Shown: positions 1 to 3,981 of the stretch, piece by piece
Layout: every line of letters begins with the position of its first letter
Position numbering within the stretch: position 1 is the first letter of the stretch
Notes under the pieces: generated by a model
What the model saw: only the letters and a program-made list of their open reading frames with translations
What the model was told of the DNA's origin: nothing
Databases searched by the model: none
Assembly: GCA_964462945.1 (NCBI GenBank)
Contig: CAYWZW010000126.1
Location: forward strand, 1-6,361
Reading direction: 5' to 3'
Length of the DNA: 6,361 nucleotides
DNA from: GCA-020343675 sp964462945
GTDB lineage: Bacteria > Planctomycetota > Phycisphaerae > Sedimentisphaerales > Anaerobacaceae
Translations under genes and position numbers: made by a program

Positions 1-75
1 GATTATAATATCGCCTGAAGGTCGTTCAAGTATTACTCAGACAGGCTCCTAGGAAAGAGAGATGACATTGCCAGC

Positions 76-492
76 TTGGAAAACCATATTCTTCCGATGT
101 TTGAAATATCACAAGCATACTCGCAACTTGATGAGCCTAATTTTCTATTCCGTATAAGCGCTTTTGACTACACCTTCTTTGTTCCATCACTTAATGCATA
201 CTATGTATGTGCAAACTTGGCAGGCGTCTTGATCTTTACGGTCATAAGCAGAGGTGAGAATGATGTTTGGGAAAATACTATTGTGAATCTAAGTGGCGGC
301 TCAATAAATCAACCACCAGTACACATAACAAGCCCTCTAATGCCTAATATGGTGGAACTCCTCAGTAGAAGTATTGAAACTGAGATGTCGCAGAAGCAGA
401 AAGACAAGACAATTCAAACGCTCAAAAATAATCCAGATGCCGGTAATGCTAAGGCTATGCAATACCGCAAGATGGATAATGATTTACGGTAA
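76..492 (+). CDS. Hypothetical protein, probable integron-cassette gene (5' end uncertain)
   Basis: I do not recognise this protein. From a TTG at 76 it is 138 aa. It begins with a mixed hydrophobic/aromatic stretch (FLFRIS, FDYTFFVPS, AYYVCANLAGVLIFTVIS) and ends in a polar, Lys/Gln-rich tail (EMSQKQKDKTIQT) suggestive of an alpha-helix. No signal peptide or convincing membrane segment is seen. The start is unresolved: TTG 76 has no well-placed Shine-Dalgarno, ATG 97 has none either, and the frame stays open back to a TGA at 16-18 with protein-like sequence (LLGKRDDIASLEN) before the TTG. The true N-terminus may thus lie upstream and be cut off by a frameshift or stop. The gene is AT-rich and uses AGA, ATA and AAT codons, unlike its GC-rich neighbours. 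The attC-like palindrome starting 4 bp after the TAA supports a mobile cassette gene. That it is coding is likely; the exact N-terminus is not known. Confidence 0.5.
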   Translation: MENHILPMFEISQAYSQLDEPNFLFRISAFDYTFFVPSLNAYYVCANLAGVLIFTVISRGENDVWENTIVNLSGGSINQPPVHITSPLMPNMVELLSRSIETEMSQKQKDKTIQTLKNNPDAGNAKAMQYRKMDNDLR

Positions 493-495
493 TAT

Positions 496-560
496 TCCTA
501 ACATGCGGTTCGATCGGGACCGCTCGCTACGCTCGCGTCCCGTCAGCCGCGGCGTTAGCG
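496..560 (+). other. attC: attC-like integron recombination site
   Basis: This is an interrupted palindrome starting 4 bp after the stop of the AT-rich ORF. Outer arms are CTAAC (498-502) and GTTAG (554-558), matching the R'' (YYYAAC) and R' (GTTRRRY) core boxes in the correct order for a cassette on the plus strand. The next paired block is GCGG (505-508) with CCGC (547-550), separated from the outer arms by unequal unpaired bases (AT against GGC), as in R/L spacers. A further stem, GGGAC (516-520) with GTCCC (537-541), encloses a 16-base apical region. The total of about 65 bp is inside the known attC size range. Both outermost flanks depart from consensus: T for R on the left, CG for RY on the right. 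With only one site visible and no integrase in the window, a chance palindrome or a cassette cluster lacking an integrase both remain possible. Confidence 0.6.
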
Positions 561-564
561 CTCA

Positions 565-625
565 CGAGATGCTTTGGCCATGGGCGTGGAGGGACAGACC
601 CTATTTTCCTCCGTGAAGCATCTCG
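565..625. repeat. Inverted repeat with 41-bp interior
   Basis: Perfect 10-bp arms CGAGATGCTT (565-574) and AAGCATCTCG (616-625) can pair, with two further G-U wobbles possible inside. The interior contains the REP-like segment at 590-610. The element starts 4 bp after the attC-like site. It could be a small palindromic mobile element or a folded RNA; no open frame of merit lies in it. There is no T-run after either arm, so it is not a classical intrinsic terminator. Confidence 0.5.
590..610. repeat. REP-like short palindromic segment
   Basis: A GGG-ACAGA-CCC mini-hairpin (591-601) is followed by TATTTTCC. From memory this resembles the GGGACAG...CCC(T)ATTTTCC repeats that recur between genes in several bacterial phyla and are linked to REP-associated tyrosine transposases (RAYTs). 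No such transposase is in this window. The assignment rests on motif similarity only. Confidence 0.35.
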
Positions 626-649
626 GCTGCGAAGTGCGAGACGTATGAG

Positions 650-672
650 ATTCTTCGGCTTCGCCTCAGAAT
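650..672. repeat. Short hairpin repeat (ATTCT...AGAAT)
   Basis: ATTCT (650-654) pairs with AGAAT (668-672), and GGC (657-659) pairs with GCC (663-665) around a TTC loop, with a TC/TC internal mismatch. The look is that of the dispersed intergenic 'ATTCTTCGGCTTCGCCTCAGAAT' family that I recall from many environmental genomes. Only one copy occurs in this window, so dispersal is not shown here. Confidence 0.45.
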
Positions 673-746
673 GACAAACACCGAAGGGTAATTCCTATTG
701 GCTCGAAATCCGTTCTTTGGGTTGCTGCCAGCGTGGCGTCCATCAT

Positions 747-767
747 CCCTCGTCCCTCGTCCCTCGT
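747..767. repeat. Tandem 7-bp repeat, three copies of CCCTCGT
   Basis: Three perfect head-to-tail copies lie at 747-753, 754-760 and 761-767, ending 5 bp beyond the stop of the radical SAM gene. Short heptameric tandem repeats of this sort are prone to copy-number slippage and often sit between genes. No coding or terminator function is apparent. Confidence 0.8.
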
Positions 768-772
768 CCATC

Positions 773-2077
773 TCAGCTTTCTGCGCTCCGCAGTTGTCTG
801 TTCAATCCCCGCTGGAGGTCTTTGAGGCGGTTGGATGCGTCGAAGCCCATCAGGATAATCGGGAAGGCGGTCTTGTTGTGCATGAGCGGCTCATCCATAT
901 TCACCCATTTGCGGCAATACTCGCCGTCCGGCGTACCGGGGATCGGCGAGAAATCGGCCAGCGTGCCGCGTACGCCGAGGCTCTGAACGAAACGCATCGA
1001 GGCTTCGAGCTGCTGAATGTCAATGTGCGGATGGCCGAGGATTTGGTACGCCGTGATATTTTCGAGGCCAGCCCCGGCGCAAACAAGACGCCCGACCGCG
1101 CTAGCGAGCTCGTCGCAAGAAACCTTTGAGCCGGTGCGCTTCTGCCATTGCAAAGAGGCGCTCTCGAAGCCTAAGTAGAACGTCTTAAAGCCAGCCTGCA
1201 CCATCAGCTCGGCCAGCTCCTCGGTTATAAAGCGCGCGTTGAGAGCGTTCGGGCTGTGGAAGTTCACCGCGATATTACGCTTAACGACCTCATTCAGGAA
1301 TGGAACCAGAACTTTCTGCGGCTCGAACAGCAGGGCGTCGTCGTAGAAAGCGATATTCTCGGCTCCGAGCTGATGGAGCAGCTCCAGCTCGGCCAAAGAA
1401 TGTTCCAACGAGCGGGGCTGGAACCGGCCGTACACCTTCGGCACGGAACAGTACGTGCAGTTGAAAGGGCAGCCGTCCGTGAGCTTGAGCACGCCAGCGT
1501 TGAGCTTCGGGTAAGTCTCCCACAAAGCGGGCTGCTTCAAGTCCGGCCTGATTCCCACGTATTCCCAGAGCGGGGCAAGCTCTGCGCCGCGGACCAGCAT
1601 ATCCGCCCCCAGCGTTCCGGCGTGGTCGGGGCAGAGCGTCACGTAGTTGCCCCCTAATACGACTTTCGCGCGGGGCTGCATCGTGCGAACATCTTCGATG
1701 ACTTCTTTAAGGCCCTGGTACCAGTAGGTCATCATCGTCTGGACAAAAACGAAATCGAACGGGCCTTCTTTCGCCATGAAATCCCTGAACAGGTCTCGCG
1801 GCAGGCCGAATCGGCTGAAATATCGCGGAATCGCACACAGGCACGCTGGTCGGGCGATGCGTTGGCTGTAAAACCGGCCTCGCCCCCAGCGGTCGGATTC
1901 GAGCTCCCTGCGGCTGGCCATGAACGGATGCAAGCGGTCAAGATAATCGAAGAGCTTGAACTCTGCCTGGCCGCGAAGATACCCCGCCACGCTCAGCAGG
2001 CCGTAAGGCTTGAGCCAGAAATCATACGCCGCAAAATCGTAGATCGGCGGATTGACCAGCAGAATTTTCGGCTTCAT
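773..2077 (-). CDS. B12-binding-type radical SAM protein
   Basis: This 434-aa protein is a cytoplasmic iron-sulfur enzyme expected to cleave S-adenosylmethionine to a 5'-deoxyadenosyl radical; its substrate cannot be told. The N-terminus (MKPKILLVNPP, then PYGLLSVAGYLR) and residues to about 175, including VVLGGNYVTL and GADMLVRGAE, have the Rossmann-like pattern of the cobalamin-binding half. The radical SAM core follows at about 195-390, with the cluster motif CPFNCTYC giving Cys203, Cys207 and Cys210, then FYDDALLF (244-251), FHSPNALNARFI and FYLGFESAS (300-308). No clear DxHxxG cobalamin motif is seen, as in many relatives, so actual B12 binding is uncertain. The ATG at 2077 fits the family N-terminus but lacks a normally spaced Shine-Dalgarno; a possible AGGTGA lies about 25 nt upstream in a hairpin. 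It lies 161 bp downstream of the isomerase-like gene on the same strand. The family call is firm; the function is unknown. Confidence 0.9.
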   Translation of the reverse strand: MKPKILLVNPPIYDFAAYDFWLKPYGLLSVAGYLRGQAEFKLFDYLDRLHPFMASRRELESDRWGRGRFYSQRIARPACLCAIPRYFSRFGLPRDLFRDFMAKEGPFDFVFVQTMMTYWYQGLKEVIEDVRTMQPRAKVVLGGNYVTLCPDHAGTLGADMLVRGAELAPLWEYVGIRPDLKQPALWETYPKLNAGVLKLTDGCPFNCTYCSVPKVYGRFQPRSLEHSLAELELLHQLGAENIAFYDDALLFEPQKVLVPFLNEVVKRNIAVNFHSPNALNARFITEELAELMVQAGFKTFYLGFESASLQWQKRTGSKVSCDELASAVGRLVCAGAGLENITAYQILGHPHIDIQQLEASMRFVQSLGVRGTLADFSPIPGTPDGEYCRKWVNMDEPLMHNKTAFPIILMGFDASNRLKDLQRGLNRQLRSAES

Positions 2078-2088
2078 TATGTCACATT

Positions 2089-2111
2089 GTGCAGCTTGTC
2101 GTCACCTGCAC
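2089..2111 (-). promoter_or_regulatory. Small hairpin in the leader of the radical SAM gene
   Basis: On the minus strand GTGCAG (2111-2106) and CTGCAC (2094-2089) pair perfectly around an 11-nt loop, ending 11 nt before the ATG at 2077. The only Shine-Dalgarno-like bases nearby (AGGTGA) straddle the stem and loop. The fold could either hide this site or bring it nearer the start. Weak evidence: a 6-bp stem can occur by chance. Confidence 0.25.
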
Positions 2112-2137
2112 GGGCCTTTCGTTTTCCGAACATCAAC

Positions 2138-2214
2138 GGGTGGCAGCCTCAAGCGCAGCCTGGAGACGGCTTTCCCCCCACCATCCCCATCCCTAAGGGA
2201 TGAGGATGCCACCC
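2138..2214. repeat. 77-bp inverted-repeat element (MITE- or REP-like)
   Basis: The ends GGGTGGCAGCCTCA (2138-2151) and TGAGGATGCCACCC (2201-2214) are inverted repeats matching at 13 of 14 positions. A second perfect palindrome, CATCCC-TAA-GGGATG (2188-2202), overlaps the right arm, so two alternative folds compete. The element fills about half of the 161-bp spacer between the isomerase-like gene (stop 24 bp away) and the radical SAM gene. No T-run follows the arm on the minus strand, so it is not a standard intrinsic terminator, though a strong hairpin here could still slow transcription or protect the mRNA end. No target-site duplication is obvious. Confidence 0.6.
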
Positions 2215-2238
2215 AGTCGGACATCGGCGAATCGGAGA

Positions 2239-3678
2239 TTATCCTTCTTCGACGACGTTGAATCCCATCAGGACGCCGAGGTTCTTGATGTCCTGCATGT
2301 AGTCGCCGTAGAAGACGGCGCGGTGCAGCAGGGCCATCGTGCCGCCCTGGAGGATGCCGGCGCCCCAGTTATGAAACATCTTTTCGGCGTCGTTGACCTT
2401 CGTCCAGAATTGGGTCCGGCAGCCCAGCTCGTCGCGGGTGACCTTGTAGATTTTTCCCGTCGAGATAAGCATCGTATCGAGATTGATGAACTTAGCGCAG
2501 GTGACGTCCTGCCCGATGCGGTTCTCGACCTCGAGCGCCACGCCGAGATCGCTGTCGGTCTGGGTTCGGATAGAGAAAGGCAGGCGCTCGCCGCCGGGGC
2601 CGTCCATTTTCGTGGCCGAGGTGCAATGGAAATGGATCAGCGCGTTTTCAGACGTATCGAAGACCGGGTCCGTGATAAAGCCCGGGACGCCGAATGCGTA
2701 GCCGAACATGAGCATCGTCAGCGTAGAATCCATGTCCCCTTCGCAGGCCCCGACCAGGCCGAGATCGTTGAGCTTACTGAACGTCAGGCAGCCCTTGGCC
2801 GGTCGGCCCATGCAGCCGGAGCTGGTGATGGCCTGTGCGCGGTGCTTGATCATCGCATCCTTCATCGCCAGGTAGAAGCGCGCCGAGCTGATAATCTCGT
2901 CTCTGGAGGGTTCCACGATTTTTTTGGCCTTGCTGAACCAGTATTTTTCCGCCTCCTCTTCGGCCGCCCTGATATCCACCGCCTCGTGGGCCTGGACGGT
3001 TTCATCGATGGTCATCGGAATGATTTCGGTGCCGAGACGCTCTTTGATTTGCTCTGCCGAACACGCGGCGGCGGTTCCCTGCGGGGCGTTGATAACGATG
3101 ATGCGTGTTTGTCTCAGGTGCGGCCCGACCCGCATCAGCCTGACGGCCTGCTCCAACTGTCTCCAGTCGCTGGTCGGCAGCAGGACGACTTTCCTGCCGT
3201 CCTTGCGCCACTGGGGGAAGTACATCCAGCCGTGCCCGCTGAAGGGCTGGGAGAAAACGGCCGTGGGCAGCCCAACCTCGATGATACGGTCCATCGCGGC
3301 CTTCGGAGCGTCGCCCCCGTGGCCGGAAAGATGAAACAGCAGGACCCCGTCTGCGTCGGCCAGCTTGGCCACGACCGCATCCACCTCGGTCGGGGGGATC
3401 AGCTCGCCGCCGACGAGCTTGACGTCGCCGAGCTTGCGTTCGACCTCGGCCAGATATTTGTCGAACTTGGCAATCTCTTCCGTGGGCCTGGACAGGTAAA
3501 TCCCGCCGGTCCTGCCCACGTAAACCTTGTAAATCTTCACCGCCGGTAGTCTGGGCGGCCATTCTCCCGGCTCTTCCGAGGCCGCCGACGGGCCTGCTAA
3601 TTGTGTGCCCAGTATAACGGCTCCCGCGCCTGCGGCGCTGAGCCCCATGAACTGTCGCCGATTTATTGAATTGCTCAT
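2239..3678 (-). CDS. Tat-exported L-fucose/L-arabinose isomerase-like protein
   Basis: This 479-aa protein starts at ATG 3678, chosen over an open extension to 3795 because GGGAG sits 7 nt upstream and the start gives a clean Tat signal: NRRQFMG (6-12), hydrophobic to about residue 29, and a possible cleavage after PSAA (Ala33). The mature part resembles the sugar-isomerase fold of FucI/AraA. It contains HLSGHGGD, QPFSGHGWMYFP, SSGCMGRP, then CEGD (312-315), FITDP (334-338), HFHCT (349-353) and a C-terminal NWGAG...LHRAVFYGDY. Against E. coli FucI as I remember it (ligands Glu337, Asp361, His528), Glu313 and Asp337 have the same 24-residue spacing and His452 aligns without gaps in the C-terminal helix region, so the metal site looks intact. 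It is shorter than FucI (591 aa). Known family members are cytoplasmic, so export is unusual. Substrate and activity are unknown; a non-isomerase role is possible. Confidence 0.8.
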   Translation of the reverse strand: MSNSINRRQFMGLSAAGAGAVILGTQLAGPSAASEEPGEWPPRLPAVKIYKVYVGRTGGIYLSRPTEEIAKFDKYLAEVERKLGDVKLVGGELIPPTEVDAVVAKLADADGVLLFHLSGHGGDAPKAAMDRIIEVGLPTAVFSQPFSGHGWMYFPQWRKDGRKVVLLPTSDWRQLEQAVRLMRVGPHLRQTRIIVINAPQGTAAACSAEQIKERLGTEIIPMTIDETVQAHEAVDIRAAEEEAEKYWFSKAKKIVEPSRDEIISSARFYLAMKDAMIKHRAQAITSSGCMGRPAKGCLTFSKLNDLGLVGACEGDMDSTLTMLMFGYAFGVPGFITDPVFDTSENALIHFHCTSATKMDGPGGERLPFSIRTQTDSDLGVALEVENRIGQDVTCAKFINLDTMLISTGKIYKVTRDELGCRTQFWTKVNDAEKMFHNWGAGILQGGTMALLHRAVFYGDYMQDIKNLGVLMGFNVVEEG

Positions 3679-3685
3679 GACCTGG

Positions 3686-3690
3686 CTCCC
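3686..3690 (-). promoter_or_regulatory. Ribosome binding site fixing the isomerase-like start
   Basis: On the minus strand GGGAG lies 7 nt before ATG 3678. This is near-ideal spacing and decides in favour of the 479-aa product with an N-terminal Tat signal over a 39-residue-longer reading whose extra residues show no signal or domain character. Confidence 0.75.
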
Positions 3691-3760
3691 TACCAATCGT
3701 GTTTCAAAGGTTCTATCGCGATTCAACTTTACACGTTTTCGATGCTCTACACGGCTGCCG

Positions 3761-3777
3761 CTCTGACTTTTCCAGAG
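3761..3777 (-). promoter_or_regulatory. Short hairpin in the isomerase-like gene leader
   Basis: CTCTG (3761-3765) and CAGAG (3773-3777) form a 5-bp stem with a 7-nt loop. It would lie in the untranslated leader if transcription starts from the minus-strand promoter at 3804-3832. The stem is small and its significance is uncertain. Confidence 0.25.
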
Positions 3778-3803
3778 ACAACCGCCGCCGAGCAAACAGA
3801 GCG

Positions 3804-3832
3804 ATGATACACGACCTGGCGCTGCAAATCAA
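3804..3832 (-). promoter_or_regulatory. Sigma-70-like promoter for the isomerase-like gene
   Basis: Read on the minus strand, TTGATT (3832-3827) and TATCAT (3809-3804) are separated by 17 bp, the optimal spacing. They match the -35 and -10 consensus at 4 of 6 and 5 of 6 positions. Transcription would begin near 3797, leaving a leader of about 119 nt before ATG 3678. It may also serve the radical SAM gene downstream. Confidence 0.6.
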
Positions 3833-3839
3833 GAAGCAA

Positions 3840-3862
3840 CTTGTTCAGCGGCGCTGCTCAAG
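3840..3862. promoter_or_regulatory. Imperfect 23-bp palindrome, candidate operator
   Basis: CTTG-tt-CAGCG-g-CGCTG-ct-CAAG is a dyad with 9 matched pairs a side and one 2-bp mismatch, centred at 3851. It lies wholly inside the 45-bp gap between the -35 elements of the two divergent promoters. That is where a dimeric regulator controlling both would be expected to bind. No regulator gene is in the window, so the regulator's family is unknown. Confidence 0.5.
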
Positions 3863-3877
3863 CGTGAAGGACGGGTA

Positions 3878-3907
3878 TTGACTTTGCCGCTGCCTTTGTG
3901 CTACAAT
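3878..3907 (+). promoter_or_regulatory. Sigma-70-like promoter for the LTD/CotH gene
   Basis: TTGACT (3878-3883) and TACAAT (3902-3907) are spaced 18 bp apart, each matching consensus at 5 of 6 positions. Transcription would start near 3914, giving a leader of about 68 nt before ATG 3982. This is the strongest promoter match in the window. Confidence 0.7.
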
Positions 3908-3981
3908 ACGTATAGGTCATTGGTTGCAGGAATCAGGCCGCGTTGCCTATCCCAGGCCATCTGTGGGGACGGGAATAAACG

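Noticed and set aside
4..9. Perfect TATAAT near the left edge
   Set aside because: The -35 region would lie outside the window, and a TATAAT in AT-rich sequence is expected by chance.
62..157. 31-aa frame from ATG 62 with a well-placed AGGAAAGAGAG
   Set aside because: It overlaps the longer ORF out of frame and is very short. I kept it only as a possible leader peptide within a finding.
374..616. 80-aa plus-strand open frame crossing the attC-like site
   Set aside because: It starts inside the cassette ORF in another frame and reads through the palindrome and the inverted repeat; no protein-like features.
698..1129. Plus-strand open frames of 143 and 133 aa at 698-1129 and 1256-1657
   Set aside because: Both lie opposite the radical SAM gene; neither reads like a protein family and the minus strand carries the CxxxCxxC motif.
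2138..2214. Reading of the inverted repeat as an intrinsic terminator
   Set aside because: No run of T follows the second arm on either strand, and the interior is long.
2200..3549. Long plus-strand open frame (449 aa) opposite the isomerase-like gene
   Set aside because: It is an antisense shadow of a GC-rich gene. Its translation is low-complexity and rich in Asp, Arg, His and Gly with no recognisable domain, whereas the minus strand gives a Tat signal and a family-like protein.
3699..3881. 60-aa plus-strand open frame in the divergent regulatory region
   Set aside because: It overlaps the minus-strand promoter and the palindrome, has no Shine-Dalgarno, and its composition is arginine-rich without a recognisable pattern.
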